DNA of 64,000 bases from Protopterus annectens. Taxonomy: Eukaryota; Chordata; Ceratodontiformes; Protopteridae. The stretch is from positions 571,779,986 through 571,843,985 of the forward strand of contig NC_056749.1 in NCBI RefSeq assembly GCF_019279795.1, written 5' to 3'. Both the position numbers and the translations under genes were made by a program. This document shows positions 53,651 to 64,000 of the stretch, one piece after another. How positions within the stretch are numbered: position 1 is the stretch's first letter; each line of letters begins with the position of its first letter. Under the pieces are notes generated by a model, which saw only the letters and a list, made by a program, of their open reading frames with translations, ran no database searches and was not told the DNA's origin.

Positions 53651-54013
53651 TAGAGGGATCTGGAATCTGGATGATGGATTGTATAGCCAATCGCACCCCC
53701 AACACTTTGCATCTGGGGCAGTTGCCTCTTTTACCATACCCTAGCTACACTACTGTTTATACCATTGTCCCAGTGGTCCAGGCTAAGGCTGAAAAGGATC
53801 CACAGATTAACAAGCAAATGAATAAATCATTATATCAAGTTGCTGCAAACAAAACAGGCAATCATTTTCTGACAGACAGAACTATGATTATTCTTAATTT
53901 ATACATACAGTGACCCCCCCCCAAAAAAAATCAACTTCTGAGTGGATAACTATTAAAAGAAAAAAGTGCTTCTACTAAAACATTGTTTATAAGCAATGGC
54001 CTTGACAGCTAGA
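53651..54013. other. Non-coding spacer
   Basis: No feature seen. The frame at 53647-53913 has no homology I recognise and lies next to C and A runs. Confidence 0.5.
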
Positions 54014-54340
54014 AAGTTCAGTTGTGTAAGTAAACTTACCATGACAGTAGATTTTCAGATGATCACTGCTGCAGTAGCCTTAGCTATATGGGTTATATCT
54101 TGCCAAGGACATAACAGCTGGCAAGCTTACAAAGCTTCAAGGCACTTTCCATGTGTCCAAACTGTCAGGTAGCTTAAGCTGGTTTGACTAAAAGACAAGT
54201 TTGGGTGCCAAACCCTTTCCTGCCAACAGTAGGAGGGAGCTTGAGCCCTGAAAAGACAATGCTAGGAACAATGAAAAATAAGTGTCCAATCCCTGGCTTA
54301 AAAAAAAGCGACCAAAAGACAAGGAGATGGAGGAAGCAGC

Positions 54341-54452
54341 TACTGCAGCAGGGGTCATTTGAGCATCTACCATTATGGTAAATTTACTTACATAATTGTA
54401 CTATTTTCATCATATTGATTAGTGCGGCAGTAGCCTTAGTCATATGGGTAGA
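54341..54452. repeat. DIRS-I internal complementary region
   Basis: ACCATTATGGTAAATTTACT is the inverted match of the left-end block AGTAAACTTACCATGACAGT. The right half shares GGCAGTAGCCTTAGTCATAT with the left terminal repeat. Confidence 0.75.
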
Positions 54453-55380
54453 TTACCTTAGTTTACTACATTTGGGAGGTGGTAAGAAAGAGAAGTCAAG
54501 CCCCCCTGGAGAATCTTCCAAAAGCTTGATCTGATCTAGACTAGAAGGAATCATAAGGGTTAAACTTTGTTTGTAAAAAGACAAGCTGCAGCTTCTAGAA
54601 TACTTCAAGAATTCAACCTCTTCCAGAAAAGCCACAGATGAAACCAAGGCCCTAATATAGTGACTCTTGACCCTGCCTGGAACAGCCTTAGACAACCATT
54701 TGAAAACAGTCTGTTTTTCCACAAGTTCACTCTTCCTTACCTTTACAAGAAATTAACAATTGATCTGAAGACCTGAAAAATTTAGTTCTGTCAAGACACT
54801 ACCTGAATTGTCTGTGGACATCCAAGGTATATCCTTTTCTTCTTCATTTTTGGGTTTAAGAAAAAAAAACAATAGATAGTTTGGCTTAAAGTAAACTTGG
54901 ATACCACTTTAGGCATAAAAGAATGATTCATTCTCAAAATCCTGTCCCCATGGAAATGAAACTGTTGATTCACCATAAGAGCTTGCAACTCAAATACTCT
55001 TCTGGCAGAGTTTCAGAGCAATCAATAAAAATTTTTCCATCTTAAGAACTTCAAGTTGGCCAGCTGAGCTGGTTCAAATGGAGCAAGTGAAAGCTTCTCT
55101 AACATAAAATTAAGATTCCAAAGAGAGGTAACCACTTTTGGGGTCTCTTATGCAAAACCCCTTTCAAAAATATTTTGACATGAGATTGGACTGAAAGAAG
55201 AGGATCTCTAGGCAGACATGCTAAAGTGTTCGATAAATGAACTTTGACAGAGGAGTAAGAAAGGCCATAGGATAGTAACTCACACAAATACTGTAAAACC
55301 AGAGAACAAGTAGCCCTGTATGGGTGCTGGTTATATTGTATTTGCGGATATAAGATTTTCTAGTAACAACACTTTCTTGC
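54453..55380 (-). pseudogene. DIRS tyrosine recombinase (DIRS-I)
   Basis: N-terminal part: LLSYGLSYSSVKVHLSNTLA (55099-55287). Middle: FMPKVVSKFTLSQTIY (54791-54988). C-terminal part: VFKWLSKAVPGRVKSHYIRA (54453-54722), where HYIR still fits H-x-x-R. The nucleophile tyrosine region is garbled. Several breaks. Confidence 0.7.
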
Positions 55381-55392
55381 ATCCATTAGTAC

Positions 55393-56375
55393 CTACTGCA
55401 AGTCTTCAGTAAACAGTTGCCTAAAGGGAATTAAGACCCTATCATCCAGGTAGTAAGCTGAAGTTGATTGATGGTGGGGTGCATCACACACCACTCTTCT
55501 TGTGTGAGTAAATCCAGTTTGTGAGGCAGTTTGTGGTACTTGCCCCTGACCATTTAAAAAAAAAAAAGAGAGAACCATAGTTGCCTGAGCCAAAGGGAGT
55601 CACCATAATGACCCTAGAGGATTCCTTCTGAATCTTCAGCCGTAGCCTGAATATCAGTGGAAAGGGTGGAAAAGTATACAGGACCATTCCTCACCAAGAC
55701 AAAGAAAAGGGATCTGTCTTCCAGGTCTCCTTGCATGGAGTCCTGAAGCAGAATTTTGGCATATGATTACTCAGAGAAGAGGCAAAGAGATCTACTTGAG
55801 GAACTCCCCACAGATGGATCAAATCTTGGAAGGCCCCCTTGATCTAGTTTCCATTCTTAATGGTCTGCCATTGTCCTGCTCAGCTTGCCTGCCACACAGT
55901 TTTGCTCTGACAGAATGTAGTATGCATGGAAAGTGAACTTTTGTTGTGAAGCTACATCCCAAGCTAACATGGCTAGTCTGCGGAATGGGTATGGTCTAGT
56001 TTACCCTTGTCTGTTGATGTATCACATGACTAAGGTATTACCTGTAAAAACTTGAAGACATCCCGTGAACCAAAGATGATTCAGAGAGTTGAGTGCAGAG
56101 ATTAGAGCAAGCATTTCTTTTAAAATTATTAGCTTGCATTTGTACTTGATGTCCCACACACCTTACACTTGTATCCCTCCTGAAACTGCTCCCCAGAAAA
56201 AGTCTAAGGCATCTGTGTGACTGATTGCTTTGAAACAGGGAAGGAGAAAGGGAGACCTGGATTTAGGGATATCTGTTGTCTCCACCAAGTGATTTTTCCT
56301 CTGACAAACTCCAGCACTGGGATTTGGAAAGACAAGTGGTTTTAGCATTGGGAGCAGAGAGATTTCAGATATCAA
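55393..56375 (-). pseudogene. DIRS RNase H remnant (DIRS-I)
   Basis: Fragments include HTDALDFFWGAVSGGIQV (first Asp block) at 56163-56375 and the post-RNase H YTFPPFPLIFRLRLKIQKES at 55484-55687. Between them the NKQG-type block is readable only with frame changes. Inactive. Confidence 0.65.
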
Positions 56376-56639
56376 TCTATCTTTCTCATGTGGAGTCTTG
56401 CCAGGGTTGTCATGAGAATCACAGAAGCCGTAAGATCCAAAATCCTGAGGTAGTCCCTCATAATGACCAAAGTCTGAGTGAAAAAAACATAGAAACAGAT
56501 CTAAATACAGATATATATTTTAATTCCTGTGGAAGAAATGCTCTTTGAATTGTGGTGTCTAGTTCACATCCCAGAAACACAATTGTGTTGAGAAGGAGTC
56601 AAGAAAGTCTTTTGAATGTTCTCTTGCAATCCCAGTTTG

Positions 56640-57150
56640 TATAAGAGATCTCTCACCCAACAAAAAGAATCATGGCACTATGAAAAAGATTCTGCAAAGA
56701 TAAGCAAGTCATCTAAATATGGAAAAATATGGATACCCTATAGCCTGCAAATAGCTACTTAGTGAACTAGACACTTTGTGAACACTCTTAGTGCACTGGA
56801 TAGTTCTAACTATACGGAATAAAACTGAAGTAACACCTGAATTCTGGATTACTAGGAATGTGATAAGTATCTTTCAAATCTAGTTTTACCAGAAAATATG
56901 AATGAGGAAGAAGATGTAATAGGTTCTGATGTGACATAATTTTGAATTTGGGCACTATCACAAACGAGTTTAGGAAAAAAAGAACCAGAACTGGTCTCCA
57001 AGCATTTTCTTTCTTTGGCACTAATAACATTCTTGAATAAAACCTCTTTCCTGTCTGGGAAGGGGGAACTGGTTCTATCACTCCCTGTGAGAGCATGTGA
57101 TGAAGGACAGTTGGAAGCAAAAGAGCCTTGTCTGGAGGCTTAGGAATTAC
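56640..57150 (-). pseudogene. DIRS reverse transcriptase remnant (DIRS-I)
   Basis: The 56806-57120 frame shows GKRFYSRMLLVPKKENAWRP, VPKFKIMSHQNLLHLL and FLVKLDLKDTYHIPSN (first Asp). The region at 56700-56800 encodes a broken FPYLDD-like block in another frame. Inactive. Confidence 0.75.
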
Positions 57151-57399
57151 AACCTGGAAAGGAGGAATCCCATTACCATTTGTAACCTTGATGAATGAAC
57201 ATTGGAAACAATTTGTCTGATACTATCTGCTGCCAAAGAAACCAGTGGAGATTCAGACTTTCTGGAAAGAAAAAGGTGATTCCAGGGTGGGGGTGGGGGG
57301 ACACAATCTCAGTCATTCTGACTTACTAGACTGTCCTTGGTTTGAGAAATGTCCAGAATTTTTTGGGAATTCTCCTGTCATTTCCTCCTAAACATCTGT

Positions 57400-58681
57400 T
57401 TAGCTGCATTGTGTTGAGAATGTTTATTTTGTTTCTTACCAAAACTGATTGTGGAGCTAGAGAATCCCTTTGAAATTTTGGAAAAGGTGAAAATCTAGAG
57501 AGTCCCTCTATCAGCTTACCTCCTTCTATTCCAGTTTCTGATCAACTCTGCAACAGAGGGGGCAAAAACTACATCTCTAGCCAAAGGAAAATTTAAAATC
57601 TCATTTCTAACATCTGGGATGTTCTGAGAACACATTCATGCAGACTTCCTCAAAACAGTGCAACTGGCCATAGTCCTTGAAGAAGTATCAACAAAGGTAT
57701 CTATACTGTACAATGAGTAGTGACTTGAACCAAGAGAAGAAAAATCAGATTTAATCGAGATTATTTTCCTCTCAAGAAGAAACTGCAGACAAAGCATTCC
57801 TCATACTTTCACAATTAGTCAGGATAGACCTTAACATATGAACCTGACAATTCAAAATTCTGAAAATCACAGTTGCAGAAGCATACACTTTTTCCCCCAC
57901 ACTTATCAATAATCTTTACATCTTTATCAGAAATAGTAGGCTTGGAAATAACTAAGTGTTTAGCAGCAGAAGGATTAACTAAAGCTACAGCTGCTGCATC
58001 AAGTTTGGGAAGAGTATATAAAAACTAAAAGACAGAGGAACTTTATACACCCTGTCATTTCAGGGGCAGATGACTGACTGTCAGGAAAATTGCAGGTAGG
58101 CACACACACATCTTCCAAAACTGACAGAACTGGAAGAAAGGGTGCAGGTTCTGGAAACTGATTCAGTTCATTCTGTTTTCTTAGGAAATAAGAAACCTCA
58201 GTGTTCTCCCACTGAAAATACTGGCATACTCTAGAAATAGCTTCAGAGAAAGAGAACTCCTCACAGGGAGAGTCAGAGACTGAGATCTCCTTTGACTCTG
58301 GATCAGAAATCTGAGGTGAAAACCCTGCATCTGTCCCTTTATTTCCCTGTCCAGATTTGGAGTCTTTAATCTCTTCAGGAAAGGAGATCTCCCACTTTCT
58401 TTTCCAGACACTACTCTCCAAGAAGGATCAACAGCCTGAATTATGCCCCAATCCAGACCTAGTAAACCATTCCTGTCTAAGGAAAGTTGAGGAGGAGGAG
58501 CTACATGTTTAGTTTTCTGTTTTTTTTTTTGTTTGTTTTTTGGCAGGAAAAAAATGGGACTAACAGTGTTATTAATGCCAACTGTAGCTTCTCCATGGAT
58601 GGAAACAACATTCTGATAAAACAGAGAAGCCTTCCCTGTTCCCTCTCCCAGGACTGACAAGAGTGGCTCTCCCTTGTTCAT
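57400..58681 (-). pseudogene. DIRS gag remnant (DIRS-I)
   Basis: Acidic/Ser-rich stretches (57999-58421: SDPESKEISVSDSPCEEFSF, YFQWENTEVSYFLRKQNEL) correspond to the HFHWE-SQDYSESKKR block of other gags. The conserved C-terminal half at 57500-57990 is in broken frames. No clear Cys/His cluster is left. Confidence 0.6.
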
Positions 58682-59380
58682 TCACAGAACCCCAACAGCC
58701 ACAGAGGATGTGGCTAACCCCATGGTCTACAGTGGCTATAGGTGCTACACCAGAGGAATCCAGGGTAAAAGATGAGTGGTCTCAGATACAATTAATAGCC
58801 ACATCAAAGTCACCTACCTGTGGCTGTGGCACAATGATAGCCTGCTGTGATAGCAATGGCTATTTGCTTAACATTTTCTTTCTGTGGCTGGAAGAAGAAC
58901 CAACCATAGGATCTACAGATTGTTCCACTGTCAAGTCAAAACTAGTGCCTGTTTTCTGGGAGAAAACATGCAGCAAATGCATGTAAAAACAAAAAGTCTT
59001 TAAAATCCAATTTTTAAAAGACAAACCAGGTAAAAAGCACTTTAAAAGACTTTGCCAGCCCTGCAAAGTAAACTGATAATTTTCCACAAGAAAAAAATGG
59101 TTTCAGTTACTTTGAACAGCTTTTAAACTGACAGGAAAAAAGAGTGCTCTGTTTAAAAGTGCAGTACAGGCTTGTTACTGTAAATTAAAACCCAGACTCC
59201 TAGCTTTAAAACAACGTTCTTAAAGAAGAAAGTATTAATAAATACAGTTAAGTGGAAGTTTTTTTTTCCAAAGGGAACTTATCTGCCCAGGAAAGGAACA
59301 ACACAAGCCAACTGTTGATCCTCTAAAGCCTCAGAGGAGTGTACTCTTCAACGGCAGTAAAGCTCTGAAGAGCTGAAATT
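58682..59380 (-). other. DIRS-I leader region
   Basis: Sequence between gag and the right terminal repeat. By position it should encode the gag N-terminus and 5' leader, but no frame is convincing. Confidence 0.45.
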
Positions 59381-59447
59381 CAAAACTTGTCTTTTAGTCA
59401 GATCAGCTTGAGCTGCCTGGCAGTTTGGGAATAGGGAACGTGCCCTG

Positions 59448-59757
59448 AAGCAACAGTCTGCAGTACCACTACCCTTCCCTTGAATAAGAAAGCTGGCCTG
59501 CACTTAAATAATCACTACCCCCTGCTCCACTTCAGCCAGCCAATCAGTACATGGTTTACTGACATACTGTCCGGGCCATCAGTCTTATCAGTGTTCTCCC
59601 TTATACCAGCGAGCTACCCTTCACCTTTCAGACTAAATTATCCTCACAGGAAAGGAATGCTGCCACAGGTCATCAAAACGGAATTCAATGATCCACCTAA
59701 TAACACATCAAATATCTAACTAAATATTTACAAAACACATCTTATAATTCAGAGTAA
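59448..59757. other. Unassigned spacer
   Basis: About 310 bp between the truncated right repeat of DIRS-I and the left end of DIRS-A2. No gene or named repeat is seen. Confidence 0.5.
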
Positions 59758-60132
59758 AGTACAGTTGTGTACACTTACCATAAATGCAGATGTTCGAGTG
59801 TATTCACGGTTGAAGTCATTACATTTGGGGTAATCTGCTTGCAGGTTGCCCTCAATCAGCCTGATTAACAAAGTTTTGGGCCCTGCATCGGTTGCTGTCC
59901 CTTCTTCCATGACATCAGTTCGTCAGGGGTATAAAACATGCAGCCAATGTCATTACATCAGTTTTTCTTGCCCCAGATGTCAGGTGCCCCACCAATGGGG
60001 AGCAAATAAACATAAAAACAAAAAGGTATACCTCCAACAAAAAGCAAATACACCAAAAAGACTTTTAAATATAGTAAAGGAAAGTAGAGGTATAGCCAGA
60101 AAAAGTTAGGGGGCTGGAGGGAGGGTAACTAG

Positions 60133-60238
60133 GACTGCAACAGTGAATACACTTGAACATCTACATTTATGGTAAGTGTACACAACTGTACTATGTTCTT
60201 CGTGTTTCACTGTTGCAGTCATTACATTTGGGTAGATT
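60133..60238. repeat. DIRS-A2 internal complementary region
   Basis: CTACATTTATGGTAAGTGTA is the perfect inverted match of TACACTTACCATAAATG(C/T)AG at 59770. The junction CAACTGTACTATG is at 60183-60195, followed by TTCTTCGTGTTTCACTGTTG, the right-end complement. Confidence 0.9.
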
Positions 60239-60265
60239 CCCAAAGCTATGGTTGGAAAGAGGAGT

Positions 60266-61276
60266 TTATATAGCATTAGGGCCAGCAATAAGGCCCTGCA
60301 AAACAGCAGTGGCAAAGTCAGCTCTGGATTTAGAGAAAACTGGCAAATGATAATGCTTGGTGAAAGTATGTACAGAACTCCAAGTAGCAGCTTCTAGGAT
60401 GTCCCTGGTAGGAACACCTCTGAGAAATGCTGCAGAAGTAGATGCAGCCCTGGTGGAGTGAGATCTCGTCCCCTGGGGGATAGGTTTTCCATGGTGCTTA
60501 TAGCAGAAAAGAATGCAATGGCTTATCCATTTAGAAATTATTTGTTTAGAAATAACCTTCCACTCTGCCACTGCAGCAAATGCTACCAGCAGTTGTTCCG
60601 ATTTTCTTAGATGTTTAGTCCTGTCCAAATACAATCTAAGTTGTCTGTGTACATCCAAGGAATGTGGAATCCATTCCCCTTTGTTCTGTGGATTGGGAAA
60701 GAAGGCTGGCAAATGAATGGACTGATTAAGAGCCACACTGGATACCACCTTGGGCATGAAGGATGGATTGGTCCTGAGTGACACCCTGTCTGCATGAAAG
60801 ATGATGAAAGGCTCCACTGCCATAAGAGCCTGTAACTTAGATATCCTTCTAGCTGAAGTGATAGCTAAAATGAGAGCTGTTTTCCAAGAAAGAAATTTTA
60901 AATCTGCAGTAGCGGCTGGCTCGAAAGGAGGTAGAGTGAGTTTCTCCAATACAAAATGAAGGTCCCAGGCAGGGGTTGGAGCTCTCCTGGGTGATCTCAA
61001 GTTTTTGGCCCCTCTGAGGTACTGCTTGAGCAGAGGATGAGAGAAGAGGAGAGGCTCTGTGTTACAATGAGATGAAATAGCTGAGGCATGGATTTTAATA
61101 GAAGAAAAGGACAGGCCCTTGTGAAGCATCTCAGTTAAATATTTCAAAATCTGAGGCAAATTGGGCGCCGCTGTGCTCATCCCTTTAGATTGGTTCCAGG
61201 CACAGAATCTTTTCCATTTTTCAGCATAAGATTTTCTAGTACTAGGTCTCCTTGCCTCTAAGATGACATCCATCAC
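60266..61276 (-). CDS. DIRS tyrosine recombinase, intact frame (DIRS-A2)
   Basis: A 336-codon frame without stops. An N-terminal SAM-like DNA-binding domain covers residues about 1-100 (EARRPSTRKSYAEKWKRFC). The catalytic domain has an Arg at 143/144 (TSARRISKL), the H-x-x-R box at 273-276 (HSTR), W299, H303 and nucleophile Y309 (TKHYHLP). All core catalytic residues I look for are present. The recombinase would integrate the circular element DNA in the nucleus. The usual start overlapping the RNase H stop is disturbed here: a shift just upstream (about 61276-61300) separates it, so this ATG may be internal. Whether it is expressed is unknown. Confidence 0.82.
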   Translation of the reverse strand: MMDVILEARRPSTRKSYAEKWKRFCAWNQSKGMSTAAPNLPQILKYLTEMLHKGLSFSSIKIHASAISSHCNTEPLLFSHPLLKQYLRGAKNLRSPRRAPTPAWDLHFVLEKLTLPPFEPAATADLKFLSWKTALILAITSARRISKLQALMAVEPFIIFHADRVSLRTNPSFMPKVVSSVALNQSIHLPAFFPNPQNKGEWIPHSLDVHRQLRLYLDRTKHLRKSEQLLVAFAAVAEWKVISKQIISKWISHCILFCYKHHGKPIPQGTRSHSTRAASTSAAFLRGVPTRDILEAATWSSVHTFTKHYHLPVFSKSRADFATAVLQGLIAGPNAI

Positions 61277-62376
61277 TGTTTGCTGACAGATGATAGGGGT
61301 GAATTTAAACGATTAGCCAGGCTACAAGGTTCAATGTCGGAAGCTGAGGGTGCAGAATTTGGATCTCCTGCTGAGACAGCAGGGAGGGAGTATGAGGCAG
61401 GTGCCAGGGAGATAACTGTGACACACTGCGCAGGAGGGGATACCAGTGTTGGCGCGGCCAGTCTGAAGCAATCAAGATCATCCTTGGTTTGTCCTGTTTG
61501 ACTTTTAGTAAAACTTTGGAGAGCAGAGGCAGTGGGGGGAAGGCATAGACTGATAGGTTTTTCCAGCTGAAGGACAGAGCATCCACTTTCCAGGCTTGTT
61601 TGTGGGGAGTCCTTGTGCAAAACTTGTCCAACTGGTAGTTCTGGGGGGAGGCAAACAGATCTATGTCTGGGCTCCCCCATTCCTTGTCAACATGTTGAAA
61701 ATCCTTGGTTCCAGTTTCCGCTCATGTGGGCCCATAAGGTTTCTGCTTAGTCCGTCTGCCAGTGTATTCAATTTTCCTGGCAGGAATTGAGCTTGTAGGT
61801 GCACTTGGTAACTCAAGGTTGTGTTCCACAATGCCATGGCTAGTCTGCAGAGGGGGTAGGAATGTGTACCCCCCCTGCTTGTTTATGTACCACACAACCG
61901 TGGTGTTGTCCATCTTTACCATTAGTTGTCCTGGAAGAATGTAGTCCTTGAAGGCTGTCAGAGCATTCTGTACAGCTAACAGTTACTTTTGATTGATATG
62001 TAGGTGCATTTAATTTGGGTTCCATTTGCCCTGAATGCACTTTCCTGCCAAGTGAGCCCCCCATGCATAGTCTGTTGCATCTGTAGTTAGGATGTGGGCG
62101 GCAGGGGGTAGTGTGAATGGTAGTCCCTTGTTTTCGCGGCAGGCTTCTGCCCACCAAAGGAACTCCAGGCATAGGCAAGGAATGATAGGAATCATTGTTT
62201 CCAGGCTGTGAGAACATTGACTCCATAAACTTTTTAGATACCACTGTAGTTTCCTCATATGCAGTCTTTCATATGGAATTCAAAGAATGCAGGAGGTCAT
62301 GAACCCCAAGGCTTGCAGTATTTGTCTTACAGATAGCAGGGTTTCCGTGGCCACTTGTTTGAAGTAGGTTACCAAA
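61277..62376 (-). pseudogene. DIRS RNase H (DIRS-A2)
   Basis: 62010-62258 carries TTDATDYAWGAHLAGKCIQG (first Asp block). 61722-61922 carries MVKMDNTTVVWYINKQGG, with Met where Thr is usual. 61305-61631 ends NLVAWLIV before the recombinase. Three frame changes link these. Antisense-side and shifted frames over the same region are shadows. Confidence 0.8.
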
Positions 62377-63357
62377 TTAATTTGCTTTTTCTGGCATCTG
62401 GGCAGTTGTATTCAAGCTTGCGCCCATGAATTTAATTTGTTGACAGGGTACCAGTTGTGATTTCTTTTCATTTATGGTGTACCCCATACAAGTTAGAACC
62501 CTTTTTACAAATGCCAGATGATTTAAAAGTATGCCCTGGTTTTCTGCCTGAATTAGACAATCGTCCAGGTATGAGTATACTGGAATAATTCTTTGCCTGC
62601 AAAATGCAATAACTGGAGCCAGGCACTTTGTGAATACCCTGGGCGCAGTAGACAAGCCAAAGGTCAGTGCAGAGAAATGATAATGCGTGTAGCCTGCTTT
62701 GAAGCGTAGGTACCTTCTGCAAGATTCCCTGATTGGGGTGTGCAGGTATGCTTCTTTTAAATCTAGTGTTGCCAACCAGGCATCTTTGCCTAGCATAGGA
62801 AGTAATTGGTGAAGAGTCAGCATCTTGAATTTTGGAATCTCCAGAAAGGTGTTTAGAGTAGACAGGTCCAAGATTGGATGCCATGATTTGTCTTTTCTGG
62901 GTAACACGAAAAGTTTGGAGTAGAAACCTTGTCCCTTTTCCTCTTCTGGCACCAGTTGAGTAGCCCCCATGCTTAAGAGGGACAGTACTTTTTTTTGAGC
63001 CTCTGCCCACTGACTTGCGGACAGGTCTGGCCACCCATTTGCTGTTGGCAATGTGTGAAAATTAAATCTGTACCCCTGAGACACTACATTTAAAACCCAT
63101 ATGTCCTGGGTTATAAGTTCCCAGTTCTTTGCATGAAGAGCAATATTTCCCCCCAAAGGGGCGGTCAAAAGATAAGTGCTTGGGAATTTTAAAAGGAAGT
63201 CATTGAGACTGTTTACCATAGGTGTCTTGTTATTTCTTGATTTGGAAGTGGAGGCCCCCCACTGCTTAGTTCTGACAGTCCCTTGGGACTGAAACCTGGG
63301 TTTTTGCTGTGTCTGGGTTTTGCTTGAGAGGACCTGGAAGGAACTGGAAAGGACCAA
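62377..63357 (-). pseudogene. DIRS reverse transcriptase (DIRS-A2)
   Basis: The 326-codon frame has FVLPRKDKSWHPILDLSTLN, LATLDLKEAYLHTPI, FSALTFGLSTAPRVFTKCLA (Pro to Thr in the conserved ALPFG), YSYLDDCLIQ (catalytic pair intact) and FMGASLNTTAQM. It then ends early at MPEKAN, with the RT thumb shifted out of frame. The N-terminus overlaps gag. Confidence 0.83.
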
Positions 63358-64000
63358 TTTTTAGTAGGCCAGTGCTTACTAAATCTCGGAGGCTGCACTT
63401 GTAAAAAATCTTTAACAGTTTGCATAGATTTAGCTTTATCTTCCATCTTTTTAAGAACTTCTTCAGCTTGTTGTCAAACAGGCGATCCTGATTTAAAGGA
63501 GCATCCAACAATTTAGCTTTAACATAATTAGGCAAAGATTGCTCCTTAAGCCAAGCATGCCTTCTAAGCACAGACCCAGTAACAGCAGCCCTGCAAGAGG
63601 CCTCTAAAGAATCAAAACCACATTGCAAAGTATGTTTTCTAACTTGTTCAGCAGAATGCATTAAGTCCTGTAAATCTTTATTTTCTACACAGTCAGGAAT
63701 CAACATAATTTTCTGTTTAAGCAGTCCAATAATATGTTGTTGATATTTTAACATATGAAATTGGCAGTTTAAAGCTCTGATTGCCAAGGTTGCAGAAGTA
63801 TAAACCTTTTTACCCCATCTATCCAGTGCCCTGGAGTCTCTATCAGAAGGGGTAGGATTTTTAGCAGTAGCAGCCTTAATGCCCTTGGGCCCCTGAGAAA
63901 TAGTCTCTGGATCTGCAACAGGATTTTTGAAAAGGAATTTGTGGGACTCAGGAATCCTGTAGTATCTGTCAGGTTTACTAGGAGCAGGAGGCAGGGAATC
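63213..64000 (-). pseudogene. DIRS gag-like protein, C-terminal half (DIRS-A2), partial
   Basis: 63266-63787 reads AIRALNCQFHMLKYQQHIIG, VRKHTLQCGFDSLEASCRAA and KLLDAPLNQDRLF. A frameshift near 63450 leads to DKAKSMQTVKDFLQVQPPRF and the basic tail (63213-63446). Upstream to 64000 the frame continues with the ADPETIS-type and GPKGIKA-type blocks. It is truncated by the window edge. Confidence 0.8.

Larger units (their letters stand above)
54014..59447 (-). mobile_element. DIRS element, long but decayed (DIRS-I)
   Basis: The left end AGTTCAGTTGTGTAAGTAAA is followed by a left terminal repeat, an internal complementary region (54341-54452; TAATTGTACTATT at 54393-54405), recombinase (54453-55380), RNase H (55393-56375), RT (56640-57150), gag (57400-58681) and leader. 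The right repeat (59381-59447) is the inverted match of 54125-54205 but is cut short. All coding regions are broken. It is a separate, older family. Confidence 0.82.
59758..64000 (-). mobile_element. DIRS element, second DIRS-A copy (DIRS-A2), runs off window
   Basis: The left end AGTACAGTTGTGTACACTTA is followed by a left terminal repeat (to about 59990), an internal complementary region (60133-60238), an intact recombinase frame, RNase H, RT and the C-terminal half of gag up to the window edge. It has the same family as 15696-21283, with clear point differences. The 5' end lies outside the window. Confidence 0.92.

Noticed and set aside
1-64000. CRISPR arrays, operons, phage or bacterial defence genes
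   Set aside because: Repeats are LINE, DIRS and minisatellite; no short palindromic repeats with unique spacers, no ribosome-binding-site-led genes.

Overview
This is vertebrate nuclear DNA, almost entirely nested, decayed retrotransposons, lying inside a large intron-rich region of a host gene. Evidence for a eukaryote: a spliced exon, poly(A)-tailed LINEs, a tRNA-type SINE, microsatellites, and no operon-like coding. The mixture points to a sarcopterygian with a giant genome: many DIRS tyrosine-recombinase elements, CR1 LINEs with octamer 3' ends, an L1, Ty3/gypsy, a V-SINE-like SINE and Penelope-type hammerhead ribozymes. A lungfish is my first guess; a caecilian or salamander is possible. 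The species cannot be fixed from this window.

The only host coding sequence I can support is a 106-bp exon on the minus strand (35444-35549). It has consensus splice sites and a translation closely matching the zinc transporter SLC39A9/ZIP9. Most of the rest would then be intron of that gene, also read on the minus strand.

Layout. 1-231: 3' end of a CR1 LINE. 336-1540: DIRS-F fragment. 1909-13354: a decayed Ty3/gypsy element interrupted by a V-SINE-like SINE, by a tandem-repeat insert, and (inside that insert) by a nearly full-length L1 at 4585-11331 with a 16-bp target-site duplication. 13355-22075: old DIRS-B copy split by a 5.6-kb DIRS-A copy that keeps both terminal repeats and the internal complementary region. 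22076-32720: mosaic of DIRS-C, -D, -J, -E (minus) and -G (plus). 32750-33600: Penelope-like material with a decayed ribozyme. 33600-36263: intron with the exon. 36264-45432: DIRS-F fragment, then a CR1 with ORF1 tail and ORF2, split by a DIRS (DIRS-H). 45433-47180: degenerate ribozyme and a (GT)n tract. 47180-53012: DIRS-B copy, CR1 pieces, a canonical hammerhead motif, a 700-bp inverted-repeat element holding a telomere-like minisatellite, and a DIRS-F terminus. 54014-59447: DIRS-I. 59758-64000: second DIRS-A copy with an intact recombinase frame, running off the window.

Summing my intervals, DIRS elements cover about 39 of 64 kb. They share one plan read on their coding strand: terminal repeat, gag with a Cys/His cluster, RT, RNase H, overlapping tyrosine recombinase, internal complementary region, inverted terminal repeat. 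Apart from the A2 recombinase frame and the almost intact L1 ORF2, coding regions are broken by stops, frameshifts or deletions. I found no clearly new multi-gene system. The best leads are the exon, the ribozymes, the minisatellite element, the long L1 inter-ORF spacer, and the open second frame across RT/RNase H in DIRS-A/H.
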